Assembly (NCBI GenBank): GCA_963792655.1
Contig: CAWBWU010000003.1
Span: forward strand, 372,001-436,000
Reading direction: 5' to 3'
DNA from: DOZZ01 sp963792655
Lineage (GTDB): Bacteria > Acidobacteriota > Terriglobia > Bryobacterales > Bryobacteraceae
DNA length: 64,000 bases
This document shows positions 1 through 9,409 of this stretch, in pieces. The notes under the pieces were generated by a model. The model made no database searches, was not told the origin of the DNA, and saw only the letters and a program-made list of their open reading frames with translations. Numbering within the stretch: the first letter of the stretch is position 1; every line of letters starts with the position of its first letter. The position numbers and the translations under genes are program-made.

Positions 1-2202
1 GATCGCTTTGATGTACTTGTCGACCGCCGTCTCGAAGGTGATGCCTTCCGGAAGATTGCCGCGCAGCACCAGATCTTCGAGCGTCTCGATCGCCAGATAC
101 GGATTGATCGCACTCGCGCCATAACCGATCAGCAGCGCGTAATGCATCACCTCGCGCGGCTCGCCCGATTCGATGATCAGCGCGACCTGCGTGCGCGTCT
201 CCTCGCGCATCAGGTAGTTGTGCAGCGCGGCAAGTGCAAGCAGGCTGGGGATCGGCGCGAACTCGGGATCGACTCCGCGGTCCGAAAGAATCAGCAGCGT
301 GTAGCCCGCTTTGATGGCGCAGCGATGCGCGTGCGGCACAGGTCTTCAAGCGCGCGCTCCAAGCCCTTCGCGCCTTCTTTCACGGCGAAGAGCATCGGCA
401 TAGTCGTCGCAAGAAAGTCGCCTTGCGAGACGCGGCGCAGTTTTTCAAGATCGCGATTGGTCAGAATCGGATGCGGCAGCGCAGCGTGTGGCAGTGCTCG
501 CGGCGTCTCGTCGAGAATGTTGCGCTCGGTGCCGATGTAGCTGATCAGCGACATCACCATCTCTTCGCGAATCGGATCGATCGGCGGATTGGTGACCTGC
601 GCGAAGAGTTGTTTGAAGTAATGAAACAGCGGCTGCGGCTTATCGGAGAGACAGGCGAGCGGCGTGTCGGTTCCCATCGAGCCGATGGGCTCTTCGCCGT
701 TCACCGCCATCGGCGTCATCAACATGCGCAGATCTTCATCGGTGTAGCCGAAGGCGCGCTGGCGGCGCAGGATGGTCGAGTGATCCGACCCATGCACGCG
801 CGGCGGCTCGGGCAGCTTGTCGAGCGTGATCTGGTTCTCCTTCGAGCCATTCCGCGTACGGCTTGCGCGCCGACGAGCTGCTCCTTGATCTCGTCGTCGC
901 GAGATGATGCGGCCCTGCACCAGTATCGACCAGGAACATCTTGCCCGGCTGCAGGCGGCCCTTCATGCGCACGTCTTCCGGGCGCACCGGCAGCACGCCG
1001 GTTTCCGACGCCATGACGACCAGATCGTCCTGCGTCACCAGGTAGCGCGCCGGGACGCAGGCCGTTGCGGTCGAGCGTCGCGCCGATCACGCGGCCGTCG
1101 GTGAACGCCATCGCCGCGGGCCCGTCCCACGGCTCCATCAGCGAGCAGTGATATTCGTAGAACGCCCGCTTCTCCGGGTTCATGTGCGGGTTCGTCGACC
1201 ACGCTTCGGGGATCAGCATCGCCATGGCATGCGGCAGCGAACGGCCGGCCTGCAGCAGCAGTTCGAGCGCATTGTCGAACGCCGCCGAATCGCTGCCGCC
1301 GGGCGAGTGGATCGGGAACAGCTTCTTGATGTCGTCGCCGAACACGATCGCTTTCAAGAATCGACTGCCGCGCGTGCATCCAGTTCACATTGCCGCGAAC
1401 GGTGTTGATTTCGCCGTTGTGCGCGACGTAGCGAAACGGATGCGCGAGCTGCCAGGTGGGGAAGGTGTTCGTCGAGAAGCGCTGGTGCACCAGGCACAGC
1501 GCGCTCATGCACATCGGGATCGGTCAGTTCGCGGATAGAAGCTGCGCGATCTGCGGCGCGAGCAGCAGGCCCTTGTAAATGATGGTGCGCGCCGAAAGCG
1601 AGGGCACGTAGAAGTAATTCTTCTGGCTCAGGTCCGATCGCGGCAATTTCGGTTTCCGCCCGCTTGCGAACGACGTAGAGCTTGCGCTCGAGCGCGTCCG
1701 TCTCCATGCCGGCCGCAGCGCCCGACGAAGAGCTGCTGGATGTAGGGCTGCGAGGCGCGAGCGACGCGTCCGATGGCATTGCCGTTGGTCGGAGTATCGC
1801 GCCAGCCGAGAACGCTCAGGCCTTCTTCGCGCACGATGCGTTCGAGAATTCCCTCGCATTGCAGGCGCTGGTGCGGCTCGACCGGAAGAAACATCATGCC
1901 GACGCCGTACGTCGCCGGGCGCGCGGCAGAGTGAAGCCAAGCTTGGCTGCATTCGCGCGCGAAAGAACTTGTGCGGGATCTGGATCAGAATGCCCGCGCC
2001 GTCGCCGGTTTCGCGATCGCACCCGCAGGCGCCGCGGTGCGCGAGTTGAACCAGAATCTGGATGCCCTTCGCGATGATCTCGTGCGAAGGCTTGCCTTTG
2101 ATGTTGAGCGACGAAGCCGATACCGCAGGCGTCGTGCTCAGTTTGCGGGTCATACATCCCCTGTGCGACAGGGAGACCATTCGGCAGGGTGGTCTGCTGC
2201 AT
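1..2202 (-). pseudogene. gltB: Glutamate synthase large subunit (GltB), N-terminal part, broken by many frameshifts, runs off the window
   Basis: GltB makes glutamate from glutamine and 2-oxoglutarate with GltD. Pieces of the N-terminal glutaminase domain appear in order on the minus strand but in changing frames: YDPQTEHDACGIGFV with the presumed nucleophile Cys (about 2105-2160), LVQLAHRGACGCDRETGDG, LCLVHQRFSTNTFPTWQLA, RYVAHNGEINTVRGNVNWM, then IGATLDRNGLRP, TQDDLVVMASETGVLP and the start of the central domain (GYTDEDLRMLMTPMAVNG) down to about 310. At least eight frame changes occur in 2.2 kb. One is clear: an extra base in the GGG run at 1052-1054 breaks the expected RPARYLVTQDD. The start ATG at 2202 gives a short propeptide before the catalytic Cys, as in the family. 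It may be a decayed gene or a poorly sequenced intact one; identity is certain, status is not. Confidence 0.85.
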
Positions 2203-2219
2203 AATATCTGTGACTTACG

Positions 2220-2248
2220 AATGTAGCAAGCTCCACAATATTAGGCAA
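2220..2248 (-). promoter_or_regulatory. Candidate sigma-70 promoter for gltB
   Basis: On the minus strand TTGCCT (2248-2243) and TACATT (2225-2220) are separated by 17 bases and end 17 bases before the gltB ATG. The -35 hexamer overlaps an ATTAGGC box (2240-2246) that recurs in the divergent LysR promoter. Hexamers match consensus 4/6 each, so this is a reasonable but unproven call. Confidence 0.4.
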
Positions 2249-2266
2249 TCGAAATTTACACGCCCA

Positions 2267-2295
2267 TTGACATTAGGCTGCCTTATATTTACGAT
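2267..2295 (+). promoter_or_regulatory. Candidate sigma-70 promoter for the LysR gene, with almost no leader
   Basis: A perfect TTGACA (2267-2272) is followed after 17 bases by TACGAT (2290-2295). The predicted transcription start would fall at about 2302-2304, on the GTG start codon of the LysR gene, so the mRNA may be leaderless. A second ATTAGGC box (2272-2278) begins at the last base of the -35, 32 bases from the first copy. Confidence 0.5.
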
Positions 2296-2303
2296 CTCTG
2301 GAG

Positions 2304-3200
2304 GTGTTCTTTTCAGATTGCAAGCTTTTTCTCGACATGGCGCGCATGCGCAGTGTCAGCCGGGGCGCTGCTGCGAGTGGAATCAGCCAGTCGGCCGCCA
2401 GTCAACATCTGCAGGAATTGGAGCGGCGCATCGGTGTCACTTTGCTGGACCGCACGACGCGCCCTCTGGCCGTCACTCCCGCCGGGCAACTGTACTCTGA
2501 TCTGTGCCGCGAGGTGCTGCGCCGCGAAGAAGATTTTCTCCACGGCCTCGAAGGTCTGAAAGGCACCCGTCCCGTGGTGTTGCGCGTGGCGTCTATTTAT
2601 TCCGTGGCGCTGACCGATATGAGCCGGCTGCAACGGGAGTTTGCGGTGATGTGTCCGGAAGCGCGCGTTGAGGTTGAATACTTGCGGCCCGATCTGGTTT
2701 ACAGTGCGGTGCTCGAAGGCAGTGCGGATCTGGGTCTGGTGAGCTATCCCGAAAGCAGGCGCGACCTGAATGTGATCCCCTGGCGCGCGGAGCCGATGAC
2801 GGTCGCGATGTCGCCCGATCATGCGTTGGCCCGGCGCGTTTCACTGGTGCCGCGAGATTTGGATGGCGAGCGATACGTCGCCTTTGACCAGGAGCTTGCC
2901 ATTAGGCGGGAGCTCGACCGTTTTCTGCGCAGCGAAAATGTGCGCGTCGAGGTGACCATGCACTTCGACAACATTCAGATGGTGAAGGAGGCCGTAGCCC
3001 TCGGCCAAGGCGTAAGCATCCTGCCTGATCGCACGATGCAGTCGGAGATCGAGCAGCGCCGGCTTGTGTCGGTTCCGCTCGACGCGCCGGGTTTGTTCCG
3101 GCCCGTAGGCATCATTCATCGCCGCAGAAAGCTGCCGCGTACGGGGGCGTTGTTCATCGATCTGCTAACAGGGAATCTCGCGGAGCTGGTGCGAAGTTAA
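2304..3200 (+). CDS. LysR-family transcriptional regulator
   Basis: A 298-residue LysR protein. An N-terminal winged helix-turn-helix (about residues 5-65; SGISQSAASQHLQELERRIG is the recognition region, followed by TPAG) precedes a periplasmic-binding-protein-like effector domain (about 90-295). The GTG start at 2304 is preferred because the next ATG (2337) would cut the first helix. The gene is divergent from gltB, the arrangement seen for GltC and gltAB in Bacillus, so control of glutamate synthase is a fair inference; the inducer is unknown. GGAG directly abuts the GTG, too close for a normal ribosome site, which fits leaderless translation. Family assignment is firm, target is inferred. 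Confidence 0.92.
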   Translation: MFFSDCKLFLDMARMRSVSRGAAASGISQSAASQHLQELERRIGVTLLDRTTRPLAVTPAGQLYSDLCREVLRREEDFLHGLEGLKGTRPVVLRVASIYSVALTDMSRLQREFAVMCPEARVEVEYLRPDLVYSAVLEGSADLGLVSYPESRRDLNVIPWRAEPMTVAMSPDHALARRVSLVPRDLDGERYVAFDQELAIRRELDRFLRSENVRVEVTMHFDNIQMVKEAVALGQGVSILPDRTMQSEIEQRRLVSVPLDAPGLFRPVGIIHRRRKLPRTGALFIDLLTGNLAELVRS

Positions 3201-3253
3201 GTGCGAGTTGGTTTTGAATCAAATTAGATACTGAACCAGTCACCCAGTCCCCC

Positions 3254-4557
3254 ATGCCATCTCAGCTAATTTGTTTTGAACCAACTTGCCGTGCGCGTTA
3301 TCCCCTGCACGAGGTGATCTACAACTGTCCCAAGTGCGGCGGCTTACTGGAAGCTTCGGCACCTGAGCCAACGCAAAGCGCGTCTGAATTGAAGCGCGTT
3401 TGGCGGGAGCGGCGGATGTCGAACAGCCCAATCGACCAGAGCGGTGTTTGGCGTTATCGCGAACTGTTGCCGTTTGGCGATGCGGCGGAAGCTGTCACGC
3501 TGCGTGAAGGCAACACGCCCTTGCTGCCCGGTCCGAAAGCCGCGCACTACGCGGGCTTGGACAACATCGTCTTCAAGCATCAAGGCTTCAACCCGACCGG
3601 TTCGTTCAAAGACAATGGCATGACGTGCGGCGCGACGCAGGCAAAGCTGCTCGGGCATGAAGCGCGTGGCCTGCGTGTCGACCGGCAACACTTCAGCATC
3701 GATGGCTGCTTATGCCAGTGCTGCCGGACTGCAGCCGTTCATTTTTATTCCGCACGGCAACATCTCCTACGGCAAACTGGCGCAGGCCCTCGAGTACGGC
3801 GCACGCACGCTGCAAGTGGAGGCGAACTTCGATCAGATTCTGGCGTTAGTGCGCGTGCTGTCGGAGAAGCTCGGAATCTATCTGCTCAATTCCATCAATC
3901 CGTTTCGCATCGAAGGTCAGAAGAGCATCGCGATCGAGATGATGGATCAGCGCGACTGGCATGCGCCCGACTGGATCGTGCTGCCCGGCGGGAATCTCGG
4001 GAACGTATCGGCGTTCGGCAAAGCCTTGCGGGAGATGTTCGCGCTGGGGCTGATTACCAAGATGCCGAAGTTAGGCGTCGTGCAAGCCGAAGGCGCCTCG
4101 CCTTTCTATCACTACATGCAGAACGGCGGCACGTTTCACGCGAACCCGCATCCCGAGACGCTCGCCACCGCAATCAAAATCGGCGACCCCGTTTCCTGGC
4201 CCAAAGCCAAGCACGAAATCGAAAGCTCACACGGCGCAGTCGAATGCGTCACGGAACAGGAGATTGCCGATGCGAAAGCAATCATCGGCTTATGCGGCAT
4301 CGGGTGCGAACCCGCATCGGCCGCATCGCTCGCCGGCGTTCGCAAATTCGTCACGGAACAATCAGATCCGCGCCGATGAAGATGTGGTCGCCGTGCTAAC
4401 CGGGAATCTACTGAAAGATCCCGATTACGTTTATCGGTATCATACGGGGGAGTTGATGGGACCCGGAGGCGAGCCCATCGATTCTACGTTCGGAAACAAG
4501 CCTACCGTGGTGCCGAATGACGCGCGCGCGATTGAAGATCTGATCACACTTTTTTAG
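3254..4557 (+). CDS. thrC: Threonine synthase, interrupted by two frameshifts
   Basis: Threonine synthase is the PLP enzyme that converts O-phosphohomoserine to threonine. The protein starts with a zinc-ribbon-like segment (CFEPTC ... CPKCGGLL) found in the long bacterial/archaeal class, then the PLP-lysine motif FNPTGSFKDNGMT (about residues 115-127), STGNTSAS phosphate loop, and a C-terminal stretch DEDVVAVLTGNLLKDPDY. Frames change near 3650 and near 4350-4370. The first is explained by one extra G in the GGG at 3652-3654 (expected LLGMKRVACVSTGN). Restoring both gives a product of about 434 residues, normal for the family. It stands alone between LysR and a convergent gene. Confidence 0.9.
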
Positions 4558-4727
4558 CCGCGAATGAACGCGAATACTGGCTGGTTTAGTCGGATTGCAA
4601 CGGTACAGATTTCGCAGTCGGCTGAGATCACTGGTAATTGCGCGTGACATCAAGCCTGGGCAGGCCGACACTTATCAGCGGTCCGGGAATGGCTGAAACG
4701 CGCTTGTTGACGTGCTTGGCTGTGAAC

Positions 4728-5189
4728 TTAGAGTTGCGAGACTACTAACACCGCGCCCATTATCGCGAACGCGTCTTCGGTCAGCGCTGCAGGTAAGTCT
4801 CTATGAAAAGCACGCGCGAGGCTCGCTCTCCATGCCGCGCCGCCCAGGGTTCCGATCACTGCGCCGATGGCACCGGCAATCAGACCGATGATCAGCAATT
4901 GATGAGGGGCTCCGATTGCTCCTCCGCTCAATGCAGCCGACACCACGCGCGCACCAAACTGCATGGGAACCTTGCGGCTGGGAGTATTCGGAAGCTTATC
5001 CCCGACTAACTCGAGCAGCGCGAGAAGCGTCAAAATGTAAGGAGTTGCGGAGTAACCGAGAAATGCCAGCCACGTGCCTGCCAGTGGCAAGTGGCCTAAC
5101 TTAGCGGCCCAACTAACCGCAGCGAGCGGGGTCAACGTGCGGAGGCCCGTCACGACTCCGATAATCAGAGCCCACACAATCGGCATCAA
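4728..5189 (-). CDS. DUF4126-type small membrane protein
   Basis: A 153-residue, very hydrophobic protein with about four membrane segments. The N-terminal GVVTGLRTLTPLAAVSWAA resembles the start of DUF4126 proteins, which have no assigned function. A conserved-looking loop (DKLPNTPSRK) follows the second segment. Its start overlaps the stop of the upstream TlpA-like gene by four bases (5186-5189), so the two are probably translated together and may work together at the membrane. The function is unknown. Confidence 0.7.
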   Translation of the reverse strand: MMPIVWALIIGVVTGLRTLTPLAAVSWAAKLGHLPLAGTWLAFLGYSATPYILTLLALLELVGDKLPNTPSRKVPMQFGARVVSAALSGGAIGAPHQLLIIGLIAGAIGAVIGTLGGAAWRASLARAFHRDLPAALTEDAFAIMGAVLVVSQL

Positions 5190-6100
5190 AGTAGCCCTCC
5201 GACGCGCGCCGACAAGTCTTCGTACGACATGGCCCCAGGATGATACATGCGCACAATCCCGCTCTTGTCGACCAGTACCAGAGTGGGCGTCGTGCTTACG
5301 CCATAGTTGCGAAACGTCTCTTCCCCCACCGGTACCGCCATGCTTCCAATCTTGGCGAAGTATTGCCGGCGGATCGATTCCATATATTTAGTTTCTTCCG
5401 CACGCGGCGCGTCGACTCCACCCGCAACGTAGCCATAGTGTTGGGTCGGGCCAACGACGACCAGACCGCGCGGTCCATACGTCGCGAGCAACTGCTGAAC
5501 AACTGCGATTTCGGCTTTGCAGTCGGAACACCAGTGAGCCCAGAAGAACAACAACACAGGATGTCCGCGCAATGCGGGCAACGGAACCGGATGTATTGGT
5601 CCAAGCCAGTGCAGCGTCTCGATGGGCGGCGCGGGATGCCCTTCGAGCGTGAGCAAATTCAGATTTTTTTGAAGGCGCGCCTGAATACTCGTGCCGCGCC
5701 ACTGCACTAATTGCGTGCGCAACAGCGTCACCGCTTGGTCGCGTGAGCCCTGCGCTGCGGTCGCCTGCGCTTGCACTTCTATCGCTGCGCCGAGCGCGAG
5801 CGGCAGTTGCGGTTCGGCATCCAGCTTGCGGCCCTTCAACAATTCGCGACAGAGCTTTTCGGTCTCAGCCGCTTTGTTCACCGCGGAACCGTAGTCGCGG
5901 CGCTCGAGAAAACCACGGGCCACCCATGAGGCAGCGAGCGCCAGTTCCGGGCTCAGGCCATTCGCGGTCTGACTACGCGCCGTGAGGGTCTCTGCAAGCC
6001 TCAGATTGCCGCTGGCGAGCGCGAGCTTTACTTCATCAACAACCGAAGCGAACGAAGCGCTGGCGCATAGGAGCAGAGAAAGTCGAACCGCATTCCGCAT
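5186..6100 (-). CDS. Exported thioredoxin-like (TlpA/ResA family) protein with helical N-terminal domain
   Basis: A 304-residue protein with a signal peptide (residues 1-18, ending ASFAS). Residues about 20-150 are helical and TPR-like; residues about 165-300 form a thioredoxin fold with FFWAHWCSDCKAE, so the redox motif is Cys-Ser-Asp-Cys, and a cis-proline loop VSTTPTLVLVD. TlpA/ResA-type proteins reduce or isomerise periplasmic disulfides or feed electrons to cytochrome maturation; the substrate here is unknown. It overlaps the downstream DUF4126 gene by four bases. The CSDC dipeptide differs from the usual CPxC of TlpA, which may tune its redox potential. Confidence 0.85.
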   Translation of the reverse strand: MRNAVRLSLLLCASASFASVVDEVKLALASGNLRLAETLTARSQTANGLSPELALAASWVARGFLERRDYGSAVNKAAETEKLCRELLKGRKLDAEPQLPLALGAAIEVQAQATAAQGSRDQAVTLLRTQLVQWRGTSIQARLQKNLNLLTLEGHPAPPIETLHWLGPIHPVPLPALRGHPVLLFFWAHWCSDCKAEIAVVQQLLATYGPRGLVVVGPTQHYGYVAGGVDAPRAEETKYMESIRRQYFAKIGSMAVPVGEETFRNYGVSTTPTLVLVDKSGIVRMYHPGAMSYEDLSARVGGLL

Positions 6101-6104
6101 TCCT

Positions 6105-6989
6105 CTACAGTTTCAACGTTTTTAAGTATTCGCGAAACTGCGTGCCTAAATCGTGCCGCTTCAGCGCGAGTTCGACCGTGGCTTTCAAGAAGCCGAGCTT
6201 GTCGCCCGCGTCATAACGCTTGCCATCGAAACGGTACGCGTAGATGGGCCGCGTGCGGAGCAGATGCCGCAACGCATCGGTCAACTGAATCTCGCTGCCT
6301 GCGCCGGGTTGAATCGCGTCGATCGACGAGAATATCTCGGGCGTCAGAATATAACGTCCGATGATCGCGAGGTTCGAAGGCGCTTCCGACGCTTTGGGTT
6401 TCTCGACAAGGTCACGAATGCGAAACACGCGGTCGTTGCTGCCGTTGTGTGAGATGGGTTCCGCATCGACGACGCCGTACGCGGAGATCTGTTCGCGCGG
6501 CACTTCCATCACGGCAATCACCGGCGCCGAGAAAAATTCGTAGATGTCGATCAACTGCCGCAGGCACGGCGTCTCGGCATCGATCACATCGTCGGCCAGC
6601 ACCACGGCAAACGGCTCGGGCCCAACCAGTTCCTTCGAGCGCAGGACCGCGTGACCAAGGCCGAGAGCTTCCTTCTGGCGGATGTAGGAAACATCAATCA
6701 TGTCGGAGATACCGCGCACGATGTCGAGCAAATCTTTTTTGCCGCGCGTCTCGAGCAGGTACTCCAGTTCGAAGCTGACGTCGAAGTGATCTTCAATCGC
6801 GGTCTTGCCGCGGCCGGTCACGATGATGATGTTCTGAATGCCGGAATGAACAGCTTCTTCCACTCCGTATTGAATGATCGGCTTGTCTACTACCGGCAGC
6901 ATTTCTTTGGGCTGCGCTTTACTGGCCGGAAGAAATCGAGTACCGAGCCCCGCGGCGGGGAATACTGCCTTACGCACTTTTGCGAGCAT
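6105..6989 (-). CDS. galU: UTP-glucose-1-phosphate uridylyltransferase
   Basis: GalU makes UDP-glucose for cell-envelope polysaccharides. The N-terminal nucleotide-binding motif FPAAGLGTRFLPASKAQPKE and the later VEKP, DAGDKLGFLKA segments are typical, and about 295 residues is the family's usual length. The ATG at 6989 is preceded by AGGTGA five bases upstream and is preferred; a GTG two codons further out (6995) is possible. It lies four bases upstream of the TlpA-like gene and may head that three-gene transcription unit. The family call is secure. Confidence 0.95.
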   Translation of the reverse strand: MLAKVRKAVFPAAGLGTRFLPASKAQPKEMLPVVDKPIIQYGVEEAVHSGIQNIIIVTGRGKTAIEDHFDVSFELEYLLETRGKKDLLDIVRGISDMIDVSYIRQKEALGLGHAVLRSKELVGPEPFAVVLADDVIDAETPCLRQLIDIYEFFSAPVIAVMEVPREQISAYGVVDAEPISHNGSNDRVFRIRDLVEKPKASEAPSNLAIIGRYILTPEIFSSIDAIQPGAGSEIQLTDALRHLLRTRPIYAYRFDGKRYDAGDKLGFLKATVELALKRHDLGTQFREYLKTLKL

Positions 6990-7087
6990 CGTCACCTAGT
7001 ATTCGATGGGTCCGCTGGTTTGGCAACTCGCGTCTGTGTGGCAACATCCATGGCGCGTTTCCGCACAACGGTGTTAACGTGCAACAG

Positions 7088-8134
7088 ATGCGATTGTTGC
7101 TGTTGTATGTGCTGGCGATGAATGCCATCGCGCAGGCGCCGGTGTGGAAGTTTGCAGTGTCGGGTGACTCACGCAATTGCGGCAACGTTGTGATGCCCGC
7201 CATCGCCCAGGGCGTGCGTGACAGTGGCGCGCAGTTCTATTGGCACCTGGGCGACTTCCGCGCGCAGTACGACTTCGATGAAGATATGCGGCCGCCGGCG
7301 AAGCTCGGTATCGTTGCGGCCCCGATGAATATCAGCACCTATCAAGCGCGCGCGTGGCCGGCCTTCATTGAGAAACAGTTAACGCCCTTCGGCAACGTGC
7401 CGGTATTTCTTGCGATCGGCAATCACGAAACCATCCCGGTGAATGGGCGCGAGCAGTATCTGACGCAATTCGCTGACTGGCTCGAAGCCGCGCCCATCCG
7501 CGAACAGCGCTTGAAGGACGATGCGACCGATCATAAACTGCGCACTTACTATCACTGGATTCAAGGCGGCGTGGATTTCATCACGCTCGATAATGCGTCC
7601 ACCGATCGCCTGGAAGACGCGCAGTTGAACTGGCTCAAGCTGGTGTTGACGCGTGCGGAGGCCGATCCGGAGGTGCACACGGTAGTGACCGGAATGCACG
7701 CCGCATTTCCCGGCAGCGTTGGCGAGAGCCATAGCATGAGCGATTGGGCGCAAGGCGACAAGAGCGGCAGACAAGCCTACCAGGCGCTTTGGGATATGCA
7801 TAAACGTTCGGGTAAGCGCGTCTACGTGCTGGCGAGCCACTCGCACTTCTTCATGGAGAACGTTTATGGCACGGAGACGTGGAAGGGCAAAGTGCTGCCA
7901 GGATGGATCGTCGGCACGGCCGGTGCGGTTCGCTATCAACTGCCCCCCGCCACCGGAAAATCGCGCAAGGCGATGACTGGTGTCTACGGATTTCTGATCG
8001 GCACGGTGGCAGCCGATGGCGCGATCACCTTCGAGTTTCAGAACCTCGCGCTCGACGACTTACTCAAAGCCAACGCGGGCTCGCAGCCGGAAGCTCTGGT
8101 GCGTTGGTGCTTCGCCGAGAACAAGGCGTTTTGA
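7088..8134 (+). CDS. Secreted calcineurin-like metallophosphoesterase
   Basis: The product of 348 residues starts with a short signal peptide (MRLLLLYVLAMNAIAQA). Metal-ligand motifs of the calcineurin-like fold follow in order: SGDSR (about 22-26), HLGDFR, IGNHE, then a histidine segment VTGMHAAFP and the terminal SHSHFF. The Asp-x-Arg in place of the usual Asp-x-His is a real departure worth noting. The ATG at 7088 is chosen because it places the hydrophobic segment at the N-terminus; an in-frame extension to 6980 lacks a better start. The substrate is unknown; the protein is likely periplasmic. Confidence 0.85.
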   Translation: MRLLLLYVLAMNAIAQAPVWKFAVSGDSRNCGNVVMPAIAQGVRDSGAQFYWHLGDFRAQYDFDEDMRPPAKLGIVAAPMNISTYQARAWPAFIEKQLTPFGNVPVFLAIGNHETIPVNGREQYLTQFADWLEAAPIREQRLKDDATDHKLRTYYHWIQGGVDFITLDNASTDRLEDAQLNWLKLVLTRAEADPEVHTVVTGMHAAFPGSVGESHSMSDWAQGDKSGRQAYQALWDMHKRSGKRVYVLASHSHFFMENVYGTETWKGKVLPGWIVGTAGAVRYQLPPATGKSRKAMTGVYGFLIGTVAADGAITFEFQNLALDDLLKANAGSQPEALVRWCFAENKAF

Positions 8135-8143
8135 GGTGACCGC

Positions 8144-8551
8144 TTGATCGAATACCGAACCGGCAATCAGTTGGATCTCGCGGAAGTGATTGAACTCTAC
8201 CGCGCATCAACCCTGGGTGAACGCCGCCCGGTCGATGAGCCCGAACGCATGCGGCAGATGATCGCGAGTGCGAACCTGATCATCACGGCCTGGGATGCGA
8301 ATCAGCTAATCGGAATCTCGCGAGCCTTCACTGACTGGACCTACGCGACTTATCTGTCGGACCTCGCTGTGCGTGCTTCCCATCAGCGTCTGGGCATTGG
8401 CAAAGAGCTGATGCGCCGCACACAAGCCGCGGCTCCGGCGGCTTCGCTGATTCTGCTCGCCGCACCGAAAGCTGTCGACTACTATCCGCACGTAGGCTTC
8501 ACGCAGCATCCGAGCGCATGGGTCTTGAAGCCGGGCGAGACCATTCGTTGA
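8144..8551 (+). CDS. GNAT-family N-acetyltransferase
   Basis: A compact 135-residue GNAT protein. Acetyl-CoA-binding motif A reads LAVRASHQRLGIGKELMRR (about residues 72-90), followed by a beta strand LILLAAPKAVDYYPHVGF typical of motif B. The start is TTG (8144), nine bases after the metallophosphoesterase stop. Its stop overlaps the TTG start of the following ROK gene (TTGA at 8548-8551), which suggests coupled translation. Substrate unknown. Confidence 0.85.
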   Translation: MIEYRTGNQLDLAEVIELYRASTLGERRPVDEPERMRQMIASANLIITAWDANQLIGISRAFTDWTYATYLSDLAVRASHQRLGIGKELMRRTQAAAPAASLILLAAPKAVDYYPHVGFTQHPSAWVLKPGETIR

Positions 8552-9409
8552 ACACGCTCGCGCTCGATATCGGCGGCACCAAATTTACGCTCGCGATCTT
8601 CGAAGACGAGCGCATGGTACGCCGCGAATCGCATGCCACCGATGCTGCGGGCGGCCGCGACTGGATGCTCGAGCAGATTGCGCGCATCGTGCGCGAGTGG
8701 CGGAGTGCGTACCGCTTCGAACGATGCGGAATTGGTTTCGGCGGGCCGGTCATTTTCGAGCAACAGCGCGTGGCGCTTTCAACGCACGTCGGCGGCTGGC
8801 AGGACTTCCGGTTTGGTGACTGGCTGACCGAGTTAGCCGGCGCACCGGCGGTGATGGACAACGATGCCAACGTGGGCGCGCTCGGGGAGTGGCGTTACGG
8901 CGCCGGGCGCGGTGCTTCGCCGCTGTTCTATATGACGTTATCCACCGGAGTCGGCGGCGGCATTCTGATCGACGGCCAAATACTGCGCGGCACCGGATTC
9001 GTGGGCGGGTGAAATCGGGCATCTCAACATCGAGCCGCAAGGTCCGCCATGCCTCTGCGGCTCGAATGGTTGTCTTGAACGCATGTGCTGCGGTTTGTGG
9101 CTGCAGCGCGATCACGGGCGGCCCGCAATTGAGTTAATGCGAGAGCGAAGAGTTCGTGCGCAGCTACGTCGTCCATCTCGCGCGTGGTTTGAAAGCAGCG
9201 ATCATGCTGCTGAATCCCGCGCGGATCGTAATCGGCGGCGGCATCAGCAAGGCCGGCGATCGCTGTTTGTTCCGCTGCGTGAAGAACTGCGGCGGCAAAT
9301 TCCGGCGTGGTCCCAAGCCCGCATCGACGTGCAACCAGCAGCGCTCGGCGATGACAGCGTTTTGTGGGGCGCGCTCGCTCTGGCTACTTCGGATCGCCGC
9401 GACGGCTGA
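8548..9409 (+). CDS. ROK-family sugar kinase or regulator, interrupted by frameshifts
   Basis: The N-terminus LALDIGGTKFTLAIFED is the ATP-binding phosphate-1 motif of ROK proteins, with MDNDANVGALGEW (Asp base region) and STGVGGGI further on. The zinc-binding signature CLCGSNGCLE follows, but in another frame: one extra G in the GGG at 9007-9009 breaks the expected GGEIGHLNIEPQGP. Further changes occur near 9145 and 9265; the end (LGDDSVLWGALALA) returns to frame and stops at 9409. No HTH domain precedes the kinase, so a glucokinase-type enzyme is more likely than a NagC-type repressor. The 3' end overlaps the convergent phosphatase gene by 26 bases. Confidence 0.82.
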
